Assembly: GCF_000255135.1 (NCBI RefSeq)
Contig: NC_016751.1
Location: 806,001 to 870,000, forward strand
Source of the DNA: Marinitoga piezophila KA3
Lineage (GTDB): Bacteria > Thermotogota > Thermotogae > Petrotogales > Petrotogaceae
Reading direction: 5' to 3'
Length of the DNA stretch: 64,000 nt
Shown: in pieces, positions 56,715-64,000 of the stretch
How the letters are laid out: every line of letters begins with the position of its first letter
Position numbering within the stretch: the first letter of the stretch is position 1
Notes under the pieces: model-generated
What the model saw: the letters and a program-made list of their open reading frames with translations, nothing else
What the model was told of the DNA's origin: nothing
The model's database searches: none
Translations under genes and position numbers: made by a program

Positions 56715-56737
56715 CCAATTTAGCTTTCCTAAATTGG
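56715..56737 (-). promoter_or_regulatory. Hairpin abutting the rpoA ribosome-binding site
   Basis: CCAATTTAG (minus strand) pairs with CTAAATTGG over 9 bp with a 5-nt loop. The 3' arm runs directly into the GGGGG Shine-Dalgarno of rpoA. It lies in the 89-bp gap after rpsD, the longest gap in the operon. S4 is a known translational repressor of this operon in other bacteria, so this could be a control site. Confidence 0.6.
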
Positions 56738-56794
56738 AGTGCACCCCCTTTCTTTTTGTTAGGCGCGTTGTTGCGATCATCATACAAACAACTA

Positions 56795-57424
56795 TTATTT
56801 TGAGTAAAGCTCGATAATAGCCTGTAAGTCTACTGGTACATCCATTTCGTCTAATGTTGGTAATCTTAAGAATGTTCCTTTAAATGCATTGTAATCTACT
56901 TCTATCCAGTCTAACTTTCTGTTTGCCTTTTGAGCTAATTCGATTCCCTGTTTAATTGGTAATGCTGATCTGCTCTTTTCTTTTACTTCAATTACATCTC
57001 CTGGTCTAACTCTGTATGATGGTATATCAACTTTTTTACCATTTACAAGGAAGTGACCATGTCTTACTAATTGTCTTGCTGTTCTTCTGTTTACTGCAAA
57101 ACCCATTTGATATACAACATTGTCAAGTCTTGTTTCTAAAACTCTCATTAAGTTTTCTCCTGTGTTACCTTCTTTTCTTGATGCTTCCTCAAAGTATCTT
57201 CTGAATTGTCTTTCTAATACACCATAAATTCTTTTTAAAGCCTGCTTTGATCTTAATTGCATTCCATATTGTGTTGGTTTTTTAGCCTGTTTTCCGTGCT
57301 GACCTGGTGCGTATGGTCTTTTTGCAATTGCACATTTATCTGTATAACATCTTTCGCCTTTTAAGTATAATTTAAATCCTTCTCTTCTACAAAGTTTACA
57401 AAGAGATCCTATATATCTTGCCAT
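56795..57424 (-). CDS. rpsD: 30S ribosomal protein S4
   Basis: A 209-residue protein that nucleates 30S assembly. An N-terminal zinc-finger-like Cys set ([28 protein letters not shown]) is present: this is the cysteine-containing S4 form. It is followed by the S4 RNA-binding domain ([33 protein letters not shown]) and the usual C-terminus. It lies between rpsK and rpoA. Confidence 0.97.
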   Translation of the reverse strand: MARYIGSLCKLCRREGFKLYLKGERCYTDKCAIAKRPYAPGQHGKQAKKPTQYGMQLRSKQALKRIYGVLERQFRRYFEEASRKEGNTGENLMRVLETRLDNVVYQMGFAVNRRTARQLVRHGHFLVNGKKVDIPSYRVRPGDVIEVKEKSRSALPIKQGIELAQKANRKLDWIEVDYNAFKGTFLRLPTLDEMDVPVDLQAIIELYSK

Positions 57425-57445
57425 TACATTCCCTCCTCTTTGGCC

Positions 57446-57829
57446 TTACATTCTTTTTCTTTTCTTTGGTCTACAACCGTTATGAGGTATTGGAGTTTTA
57501 TCTTTTATATTTTCAATTGCCAATCCTGCTGCTTGTAAGGTTCTTATTGCTGATTCTCTTCCAGCTCCTGGTCCTTTTACATATACATCAAGTCTTTTTA
57601 CACCATATTTTAAAGCTTCTTTTGCAACTTTATCTGCTGCTAACTGTGATGCATATGGTGTTCCTTTCTTTGTTCCTGAAAAACCAGCTGTTCCTCCACT
57701 TGCCCAGAATAATGTATTTCCTGCTGGATCTGTTAAAGTGATAATTGTGTTATTGAATGTTGATTGAATATGCACAACTGCTTTTTCAAGAGATATCTTC
57801 TTTTTCTTTTGTGCTGATCTTCTAGCCAT
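57446..57829 (-). CDS. rpsK: 30S ribosomal protein S11
   Basis: A 127-residue protein with the S11 core: [39 protein letters not shown] and the C-terminal [18 protein letters not shown]. It forms the platform of the 30S subunit. It is 15 bp after rpsM. Confidence 0.97.
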   Translation of the reverse strand: MARRSAQKKKKISLEKAVVHIQSTFNNTIITLTDPAGNTLFWASGGTAGFSGTKKGTPYASQLAADKVAKEALKYGVKRLDVYVKGPGAGRESAIRTLQAAGLAIENIKDKTPIPHNGCRPKKRKRM

Positions 57830-57844
57830 TGCTAAACCTCCTTA

Positions 57845-58213
57845 TTACTTTTTCTTACCGATTTTTGAAGGTCTTGGACCTTTTCTGGTTCTTGCATTTG
57901 AATGTGTTTTTTGTCCTCTTACTGGTAATCCATTCTTATGTCTGTAACCTCTGTATGATCCGATTTCAATTAATCTTGAAATATTTTTCTGAATTTCCTG
58001 TCTTAATTCACCTTCAACAAGGTAATGTTCGTTGATGAAATGTGTAATTTTACTGATTTCATCATCTGTTAATTCTTTTGCTCTTTTGTCAGGATCAATT
58101 CCTGTTGATTCTAATATTTCCATTGCTCTGTGTCTTCCTATACCATAAATATATGTAAGAGCAATGAATAACTTCTTGTTGTTTGGTACTTCAACACCCA
58201 AAATACGTGGCAT
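57845..58213 (-). CDS. rpsM: 30S ribosomal protein S13
   Basis: A 122-residue protein of the 30S head, contacting P-site tRNA and 50S. The helix-two-turn-helix segment [20 protein letters not shown] and the basic tail [20 protein letters not shown] are diagnostic. Confidence 0.97.
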   Translation of the reverse strand: MPRILGVEVPNNKKLFIALTYIYGIGRHRAMEILESTGIDPDKRAKELTDDEISKITHFINEHYLVEGELRQEIQKNISRLIEIGSYRGYRHKNGLPVRGQKTHSNARTRKGPRPSKIGKKK

Positions 58214-58235
58214 TCAACTTTCCCTCCTTTAAAAA

Positions 58236-58352
58236 TTATCCCTGTCTTTGGTTGTGTTTAGGATTCTTTGAACAAATTACCCAAACTCTTCCTTTTCTTC
58301 TGATAACTCTACAGTGTTCACATCTTTTTTTAACTGAGGCTCTTACCTTCAT
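58236..58352 (-). CDS. rpmJ: 50S ribosomal protein L36
   Basis: A 38-residue zinc protein read on the minus strand: it starts [20 protein letters not shown] and ends NPKHNQRQG, with the Cys-x2-Cys...Cys...His zinc site of the L36 form. The gene sits between infA (4-bp gap) and rpsM. Confidence 0.96.
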   Translation of the reverse strand: MKVRASVKKRCEHCRVIRRKGRVWVICSKNPKHNQRQG

Positions 58353-58356
58353 TTGC

Positions 58357-58608
58357 TCATTCCTCCTCGCTGCTTGGATTTTTCTTTATTCTTTCTCTTC
58401 TTATTATTCTTCCTCTGTTTAAATCATATATTGATACTTCAACTATCACTCTATCTCCTGGAACTAATCTTATAAAGTTTTTTCTCATTTTTCCAGAAAT
58501 ATGTGCCAATATTTTATGACCATTATCCAATTCCACTCTAAAAGTAGCATTTGGTAATGACTCAACAATATGACCTTCCATTACAATAACATCATCTTTT
58601 TTTGCCAC
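58357..58608 (-). CDS. infA: Translation initiation factor IF-1
   Basis: An 83-residue OB-fold protein that binds the 30S A site during initiation: [27 protein letters not shown] ... [22 protein letters not shown]. The start is GTG at 58608, six bases after GAGGTG; the GTG at 58617 is part of that site. It follows map by 19 bp. Confidence 0.95.
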   Translation of the reverse strand: MAKKDDVIVMEGHIVESLPNATFRVELDNGHKILAHISGKMRKNFIRLVPGDRVIVEVSIYDLNRGRIIRRERIKKNPSSEEE

Positions 58609-58627
58609 GATAATCACCTCTCGGGCC

Positions 58628-59380
58628 TTAATCTAATTTTGTTAATACTTCAGGACCATTTTCTGTTACTACAAGACTGTTTTCATAATGTGCAGATAAT
58701 GAGCCATCTGCTGTTACTGCTGTCCAACCATCATCAAGCACTTTTACTCGCCAATCTCCCATAGAAACCATAGGTTCAATAGCAAATGTCATGTTTTTTC
58801 TAATTAATGGTCCTTTTCCTTTTACACCATAATTAGGAATTTGTGGATCTTCATGTAATTTTCGACCTACACCATGTCCTACATACTCTTTTATTATTGA
58901 AAATCCCTGAGACTCTACATATGTTTGTATCGCGTTACCTATATCGCCTATCCTGTTTCCAGGTCTTGCCTGCTCAATTCCAAGCCAGAATGATTTTTCT
59001 GTAACTTCAACGAGCTTTCTCACTTCTTCTGGAACTTCTCCGATTATAAACGTTCTTGCGGCATCTGCTATGTATCCGTCTAATGTAAGTCCCATATCAA
59101 TTGAAACTATATCTCCATTTTTAAATACTTTTTCTTTTGTAGGGAATCCGTGAACGATTTCTTCATTTACAGAAATACATGTTGCATATGGAAAACCTGC
59201 ATAACCTTTAAATGTAGGAATAAATCCTTTTTCTTTCATATAGCTATTTACAAATTTTTCTACCTCATATGCGCTGGATCCCTCAACAACTAAATCCTTT
59301 ATTTTCTCAAAGAGGATAGCGAGCTGCCTTCCAGCTCGCCTCATTTTATCTACTTCTGAATTAGTTTTTATTAATATCAT
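58628..59380 (-). CDS. map: Methionine aminopeptidase, type I
   Basis: A 250-residue metalloprotease that removes initiator methionine. Metal ligands lie in [23 protein letters not shown] (two Asp), [18 protein letters not shown] (His), FAIEPMV and [10 protein letters not shown] (Glu). No N-terminal extension, so it is the short bacterial type I. It overlaps adk by 4 bp. Confidence 0.96.
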   Translation of the reverse strand: MILIKTNSEVDKMRRAGRQLAILFEKIKDLVVEGSSAYEVEKFVNSYMKEKGFIPTFKGYAGFPYATCISVNEEIVHGFPTKEKVFKNGDIVSIDMGLTLDGYIADAARTFIIGEVPEEVRKLVEVTEKSFWLGIEQARPGNRIGDIGNAIQTYVESQGFSIIKEYVGHGVGRKLHEDPQIPNYGVKGKGPLIRKNMTFAIEPMVSMGDWRVKVLDDGWTAVTADGSLSAHYENSLVVTENGPEVLTKLD

Positions 59381-60036
59381 ACTATCCCTTCCAATATATT
59401 AAACACTTTTTTTGTAACTATTTCTACCGTACCACTGCCGTCAATCGTAAAGAAATTGTTATTTTTCATATAAAATTGTATTACAGGATATGTTTTTTCC
59501 ATATAAACTTTGTATCTATCTCTTACTACATCTTCTTTATCATCATCTCTCTGGATTAACTGCGTTCCACATTCATCACAGATATTATCAACTTTAGGTT
59601 TTAATGTGATAAGATTGTAGATTTTACCGCATTTTGGACAGATTCTTCTGTTTGTAATCCTTTTTACAACTGTTTCTACATCTACTTCGAAATATAATGA
59701 TGCAGTAATTGGATTTTTTATTTCTTCAAGTAATTTTTCCAATCCTTCTGCCTGCGGTAATGTTCGCGGAAATCCATCAAGAATAAATCCCTTTTCTACA
59801 TCTTTTTGCTGTAATCTGTTTTTAATTACTTCGAGCATTATTTCATCTGATACAAGCTGGCCTTTTTCAAGAATTTCTTTTACTTTATTACCAAGCTCGC
59901 TACCAGAAGCAACTTCTGCTCTTAACATATCTCCAGTGGATATGTGGGGAATTCCATATTTTTTTGAAACCTCTTTAGCTATGGTTCCTTTTCCAGCTCC
60001 CGGAGGTCCAAAGAATAAAAGGTTTAATTTAGACAT
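59377..60036 (-). CDS. adk: Adenylate kinase
   Basis: A 219-residue enzyme (ATP + AMP = 2 ADP). The P-loop is GPPGAGKGT (10-18), with the AMP-binding STGDMLR and DGFPRT motifs. The long LID domain carries four cysteines (Cys133, Cys136, Cys153, Cys156), so it is a zinc-binding long form, common in thermophiles and Gram-positives. It follows secY by 2 bp. Confidence 0.97.
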   Translation of the reverse strand: MSKLNLLFFGPPGAGKGTIAKEVSKKYGIPHISTGDMLRAEVASGSELGNKVKEILEKGQLVSDEIMLEVIKNRLQQKDVEKGFILDGFPRTLPQAEGLEKLLEEIKNPITASLYFEVDVETVVKRITNRRICPKCGKIYNLITLKPKVDNICDECGTQLIQRDDDKEDVVRDRYKVYMEKTYPVIQFYMKNNNFFTIDGSGTVEIVTKKVFNILEGIV

Positions 60037-60038
60037 TA

Positions 60039-61316
60039 TTATCTCCTCCCGCGGAGTTTCCCCTTCTTCATAAATCCTTCATACTGTCTTGTGATCATGT
60101 GTGCTTCAATCTGCTGCATTATATCAAGGGCAACCCCAACTGAAATAAGTGCTGAAGTTCCACCAATCCAGATATTTACACCTGCTGCACTTCTGATTAA
60201 GTATGGTAATAATGAGATAATTACAAGGAATACTGCACCAATAAATGTAACTCTCATCATTGTTTTTGTTATGTAATCTGATGTTGGTTTTCCAGGTCTA
60301 ATTCCTGGTATAAATCCACCATATTTTTTGATGTTTTCTGAAATGTCGTTTGGATCAATAACAACTGAATTATAGAAATATGCAAAGAAGAATATTAAAA
60401 TTGCATATAATACAAGATATAATGGTGTTCCATAACCAAACCATTTGCTTACCCAACCTGCACCTGTTGCTGTTGCAAGCATTGATGGTAATGTCATAAT
60501 TGCTGAAGCAAAGATAATTGGTAAAACTCCTCCACCATTAACCTTTATTGGTATGTATGTTGATGCTCCACCATAAATCTTGTTTCCTACAACTCTTTTT
60601 GCATATTGAACGTTTATTCTTCTTTCTGATGTCTGTAAGTAAATTGTACCAATTACAACTGCAATTGCAATAATTATAAGTACTATCCATTCAAATACGC
60701 TTAATCTTCCAACAAAACCACTTGCTATGTACTGTGGATATCTTGCAACAATACCTGCAAAGATCAATACAGAAATACCATTACCTATACCTTTTTCTGT
60801 TATCATTTCACCTAACCATAATAAGAACATTGTACCTGCAACAATAGAAATTGTTGAAACAATTAAGAATACAAAATAATTTAAATTTGCTGCTCTATAA
60901 GCAGAAACACCCATAGAGAGGAATAAACCTTGAAGGATAGCAAGACCTAATGTTACCTGTCTTGTTAACTTTCCAAACTTTTTCCTTCCCTCTTCCCCTT
61001 CTTTCAACATTTCTTTCAAACTTGGTATTACAGATGACAATAACTGTAATATAATCGATGCATTAATATATGGTGTAACACTTAAAACAAATATAGAAAA
61101 TTGTTTTAAAGCACCACCAGCAAATATATCAAAAAAACTTATTAATCCCTGTGATGATGTTCCAAGTCCAGCTAAAAAGCTTTCCCATCTTGCTAAATCT
61201 ATTCCAGGAATAGGTATATAAATACCAACCCTGAATGCAATAAGTGCTAACAATGTAAATATAATACGATCCCGGAGTTCCGGGATCTTCCACATATTTT
61301 TAAATGCATCTTTCAT
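60039..61316 (-). CDS. secY: Protein translocase subunit SecY
   Basis: A 425-residue channel subunit with ten membrane helices. Signatures are GGALKQFSIFVLSVTPYINASIILQLL near the second helix and the C-terminal SALISVGVALDIMQQIEAHMITRQYEGFMKKGKLRGRR. The start overlaps the rplO stop by one base; GAGGTG precedes it. Confidence 0.97.
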   Translation of the reverse strand: MKDAFKNMWKIPELRDRIIFTLLALIAFRVGIYIPIPGIDLARWESFLAGLGTSSQGLISFFDIFAGGALKQFSIFVLSVTPYINASIILQLLSSVIPSLKEMLKEGEEGRKKFGKLTRQVTLGLAILQGLFLSMGVSAYRAANLNYFVFLIVSTISIVAGTMFLLWLGEMITEKGIGNGISVLIFAGIVARYPQYIASGFVGRLSVFEWIVLIIIAIAVVIGTIYLQTSERRINVQYAKRVVGNKIYGGASTYIPIKVNGGGVLPIIFASAIMTLPSMLATATGAGWVSKWFGYGTPLYLVLYAILIFFFAYFYNSVVIDPNDISENIKKYGGFIPGIRPGKPTSDYITKTMMRVTFIGAVFLVIISLLPYLIRSAAGVNIWIGGTSALISVGVALDIMQQIEAHMITRQYEGFMKKGKLRGRR

Positions 61317-61771
61317 TATTCGATCACCTCGACCTTACCGCCGGCTGATACTATTTTTTCCTGTGCTTTTTTACTAAATGCATGTGCTTTTACTGTTAAT
61401 GGTTTTGTTAATTCTCCATTTCCGAGAATTTTTACACCATCATTTAACTTCTTTAATATTCCTTTTTCAAGTAATTTTTCTGGTGTAACTTCTTCATTTG
61501 CTTCAAATCTGTTTTCTAAAACTGATACATTTACTATTGCATATACCTTTTTGAAAGGTGCATTTGTAAATCCGTATTTTGGAATTCTTCTGAATAATGG
61601 TGTTTGACCACCTTCAAAACTTGGTCTTACTTTACCTTTACCTCTTGATTTTTGACCTTTGTGTCCTTTACCTCCAGTTTTTCCTAACCCAGAGCTCCAT
61701 CCTCTTCCGGTTCTCTTTGCTACTTTTCTTGATCCTTCGGCGGGTCTTAAATCAGATATTTTAAGAGACAT
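61316..61771 (-). CDS. rplO: 50S ribosomal protein L15
   Basis: A 151-residue protein with the N-terminal glycine/basic stretch [25 protein letters not shown] and [18 protein letters not shown]-like core, and a C-terminal globular domain. The ATG at 61771 follows GGGGG; the in-frame upstream start at 61804 overlaps rpmD and is less likely. Confidence 0.96.
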   Translation of the reverse strand: MSLKISDLRPAEGSRKVAKRTGRGWSSGLGKTGGKGHKGQKSRGKGKVRPSFEGGQTPLFRRIPKYGFTNAPFKKVYAIVNVSVLENRFEANEEVTPEKLLEKGILKKLNDGVKILGNGELTKPLTVKAHAFSKKAQEKIVSAGGKVEVIE

Positions 61772-61784
61772 CTTTGCTACCCCC

Positions 61785-61970
61785 TCATTCTTCAATTTCT
61801 TCAACTGTTACAAGATGTTGAACTTTTCTTATCATTCCTCTTATTTCTGGTCTATCTTCTTTTACTACTACCTGATTTGTCTTTCTCAATCCTAAGGCAT
61901 CTAAGGTGGCGAGTTGTCTGTAATTCTTACCCGCTCTTCCTCTTACTAATTTTATTTTTAACTTAGCCAT
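61785..61970 (-). CDS. rpmD: 50S ribosomal protein L30
   Basis: A 61-residue protein: [29 protein letters not shown] then [23 protein letters not shown], the L30 pattern. It lies between rpsE (3-bp gap) and rplO. Confidence 0.96.
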   Translation of the reverse strand: MAKLKIKLVRGRAGKNYRQLATLDALGLRKTNQVVVKEDRPEIRGMIRKVQHLVTVEEIEE

Positions 61971-61973
61971 TTA

Positions 61974-62507
61974 TTATCCCTCCTTATGGGCACCCTGGAA
62001 TACCTTTGTTACACTCAAATCTCTGAGTTCTGCATATTCTTTTGGTGATTTTAATTCTTTCAATCCGTTTAATGTAGCTTTTGCTAAATTAATTGATGTT
62101 GTTGAACCCAATGCTTTTGAAAGGATATTGTGTACTCCTGCTAATTCAACAACTGCACGAACTGCTGCAGAAGCAATAATACCTGTACCAGGTCCAGCTG
62201 GTTTTAAAAGCACTTTTGAAGCATCCTGTCTTCCAAATACTTCATGTGGGATTGTTCCATTTTTTACAGGAACTTCTATCATATTTTTCTTTGCATTTTG
62301 AATTGCTTTTCTTATTGCTTGTGGAACTTCTCTTGCATTTCCACTTCCTACTCCAACTTTACCATTTCTGTTACCTACTACAGCTACAACCCTGAATGAT
62401 ATATTTTTACCACCAGTTGTAACTTTTGTAACTCTTCTAATTTCTATTATTCTTTCTTCAAATTCTTCAGCAGCTGCTGAAGCCATTAAATTTTTATCTA
62501 AGGCCAT
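61974..62507 (-). CDS. rpsE: 30S ribosomal protein S5
   Basis: A 177-residue protein with the double-stranded RNA-binding-like N-domain ([36 protein letters not shown]) and the C-domain ([29 protein letters not shown]). It affects decoding accuracy. Confidence 0.97.
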   Translation of the reverse strand: MALDKNLMASAAAEEFEERIIEIRRVTKVTTGGKNISFRVVAVVGNRNGKVGVGSGNAREVPQAIRKAIQNAKKNMIEVPVKNGTIPHEVFGRQDASKVLLKPAGPGTGIIASAAVRAVVELAGVHNILSKALGSTTSINLAKATLNGLKELKSPKEYAELRDLSVTKVFQGAHKEG

Positions 62508-62524
62508 TATCTGTCAACACCTCC

Positions 62525-62887
62525 TTAAAACTCGAGACCTGCTTCACGTGCAGCATCTGCTAATGCTTTTACTTTTCCGTGATATTTGAAGCCGCCTCTG
62601 TCAAATGCTACTTTAGCAATACCTTTTTCTTTTGCTCTTTTAGCAACTAATTTTCCTACTTCTTTTGCTGCATCAATGTTCCATGTCTTTTCAAGATTTA
62701 ATTCTTTATCTAAAGTAGAAGCAGCTGCCAATGTATGTCCTTTTGTATCATCTATAATTTGAACATAAATATGTTTATTGCTTTTGAAAACTACCATTCT
62801 TGGTCTTTCAGGAGTTCCAAAAACTTTTCTTCTAACCCTTAAATGTCTTTTTCTTCTTAATTTTTTTCTTGGTGTGGGTTTAATCAT
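62525..62887 (-). CDS. rplR: 50S ribosomal protein L18
   Basis: A 120-residue 5S-binding protein: [35 protein letters not shown], with the C-terminal [28 protein letters not shown] that is characteristic of L18. Confidence 0.97.
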   Translation of the reverse strand: MIKPTPRKKLRRKRHLRVRRKVFGTPERPRMVVFKSNKHIYVQIIDDTKGHTLAAASTLDKELNLEKTWNIDAAKEVGKLVAKRAKEKGIAKVAFDRGGFKYHGKVKALADAAREAGLEF

Positions 62888-62901
62888 CTGGTCAGCCTCC
62901 C

Positions 62902-63456
62902 TTAAACTTTCTTACCTTGTTTTCTAATGATTACCTCGCCAACATATTTGATACCTTTTCCAGAGTATACATTTGGTTTTCTAAATCTCTTAATTTTTGC
63001 TGCAACTTCACCAACTAAGTATTTGTCAATTCCTTTTACAATTACTTTATTTGGTGCTGGTACTTCAATTGTTATTCCTTCTGGTGGAATATATTCTATT
63101 GGATGTGAGTAACCAAGTTCTAATACTAATGTTGAACCCTGTAATTTTGCTCTGTATCCAATACCAATAATTTCTAATTCTTTTGTGAATCCTTCTGTTA
63201 CACCTTTAATCATATTTTTAACAAGTGATGCATATGTACCCTGGAACATATTGATTTTCTTTGCATCACTTTTTCTTTTCATTGCTGATTCATTACCTTC
63301 TACTTTTATTTTATTATCTTCAATTACGAATTTTACATATGGTAAATATTCCTGTGTTAATTCACCTTTAGGGCCTTTTACTTTAATTTCTTTTTCGTTT
63401 ACTGTCACTTCTACCCCATTTGGTATATCTATTGGATTTTTTGATATACGTGACAT
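62902..63456 (-). CDS. rplF: 50S ribosomal protein L6
   Basis: A 184-residue two-domain protein starting [19 protein letters not shown], with the domain-2 signature [22 protein letters not shown]. It is near the sarcin/ricin loop of the 50S subunit. Confidence 0.97.
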   Translation of the reverse strand: MSRISKNPIDIPNGVEVTVNEKEIKVKGPKGELTQEYLPYVKFVIEDNKIKVEGNESAMKRKSDAKKINMFQGTYASLVKNMIKGVTEGFTKELEIIGIGYRAKLQGSTLVLELGYSHPIEYIPPEGITIEVPAPNKVIVKGIDKYLVGEVAAKIKRFRKPNVYSGKGIKYVGEVIIRKQGKKV

Positions 63457-63470
63457 TTATTCAGCACCTC

Positions 63471-63875
63471 CTACCAAACGTAACAAATTAATTCTCCACC
63501 GACTCCGAGTTCTCTTGCTTCTTTGTCGGTAAGAACACCTTTTGAAGTTGAGATTATTGATATTCCCATTCCACCTTTTACAACTGGAATTTTATCTTTT
63601 GATACATATACTCTTCTACCTGGTTTTGATACTCTTATTATGCTCTGAATTACTCTTTGTCTGTTCTTTCTGTCACCTTTGTATTTTAACTGTATTTTTA
63701 ATATACCCTGTTTTCCATCTTCGATAAATTTATAATCTGCAATATAACCTTCTCTTTTTAATATTTCAGCTATATTTCTCTTTAAGTTTGATGCTGGAAC
63801 TTCTACACTTTCTTTCATAACAAGGTTTGCATTTCTTATTCTTGTAAGCATATCTGCTACGGGATCACTCCACAT
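63471..63875 (-). CDS. rpsH: 30S ribosomal protein S8
   Basis: A 134-residue protein starting [19 protein letters not shown] and with the signature [31 protein letters not shown] at the C-terminus. In other bacteria it represses the spc operon by binding its mRNA. Confidence 0.97.
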   Translation of the reverse strand: MWSDPVADMLTRIRNANLVMKESVEVPASNLKRNIAEILKREGYIADYKFIEDGKQGILKIQLKYKGDRKNRQRVIQSIIRVSKPGRRVYVSKDKIPVVKGGMGISIISTSKGVLTDKEARELGVGGELICYVW

Positions 63876-63888
63876 TAAGATTCCCTCC

Positions 63889-64000
63889 TTACCAACTTGC
63901 CTTTTTAACGCCTGGTAATTTTCCTTCCAAGGCTAATTTTCTGAAACATACTCTACATAAACCGAATTCTCTATATACAGCTCTTGGTCTTCCACAAACT
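63889..64000 (-). CDS. rpsN: 30S ribosomal protein S14, 5' part outside the window
   Basis: The last 36 codons are seen: [19 protein letters not shown] followed by [17 protein letters not shown] and a TAA. The cysteines in CGRP and CRVC belong to the zinc ribbon of the short, zinc-binding (type Z) S14. The start lies beyond the right edge. Confidence 0.95.
   Translation of the reverse strand, partial: VCGRPRAVYREFGLCRVCFRKLALEGKLPGVKKASW

Overview
The window looks like a chromosomal segment of an AT-rich, thermophilic member of the Thermotogota, most likely the Petrotogales (Marinitoga or a close relative). This is an inference. It rests on very AT-rich protein genes beside a GC-rich rRNA operon, a Gram-negative-type envelope (YidC with a periplasmic domain, a candidate outer-membrane barrel, lipoproteins), flagellar MotAB, a single-chain transketolase, pyruvate phosphate dikinase and MsmK-type sugar transport. 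No species can be fixed without a 16S search.

Layout. 1-1001: the 3' end of a PilZ-like gene, then a tRNA-Glu/Val/Phe cluster on the minus strand. 1074-10746: a tightly overlapping 12-gene minus-strand operon (yaaR-holB-ricT-DUF2905-tkt-rnc-radical SAM-rlmN-PASTA-rsgA-rpe-rdgB). 10878-13640: the conserved rpmH-rnpA-yidD-yidC-jag cluster. 13779-18436: a LysM/HD-GYP pair, a Nif3-like protein, and an msmK-type ATPase preceded by a lone Phd/YefM antitoxin with a palindromic operator. 18481-18930 holds no convincing gene but has structured, partly GC-rich sequence. 18964-19245: tRNA-Leu/fMet/Met. 19362-24478: a barrel-like protein and a 1461-residue propeller/FN3 lipoprotein. 24629-29390: 16S-tRNA-Ala-23S-5S on the minus strand.

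29741-35516 holds a small lipoprotein, asnS, an ADP-ribosylglycohydrolase, a second HD-GYP protein and a chemoreceptor. 35931-41631 is a plus-strand sugar-uptake operon (binding protein, two permeases, RpiR regulator, GH13_18 phosphorylase); the enzyme resembles glucosylglycerate phosphorylase, and the missing ATPase could be the MsmK-like one at 17-18 kb. 41600-42521 is a decaying AAA-ATPase-like pseudogene with a 19-bp tandem duplication. 42800-44629: a 48-codon ORF, motA and motB. 44748-47545: a 9-codon leader ORF, a terminator with a competing upstream segment, and a three-gene split ABC exporter. 47596-55195: ppdK, gpsA, mazG, a solute-binding protein, an Ig-like lipoprotein and an MFS transporter. 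55240-64000: the distal spc/alpha ribosomal-protein operon (rpsN to rplQ) with secY, adk, map and infA.

The strongest candidates for something new are the leader-peptide/terminator arrangement before the split ABC exporter, the structured island at 18.5-18.9 kb, and the lone antitoxin with its palindrome upstream of a sugar-transport ATPase. Most highly expressed units start from promoters with an extended -10 (TGn before the -10), including all the stable RNA promoters.
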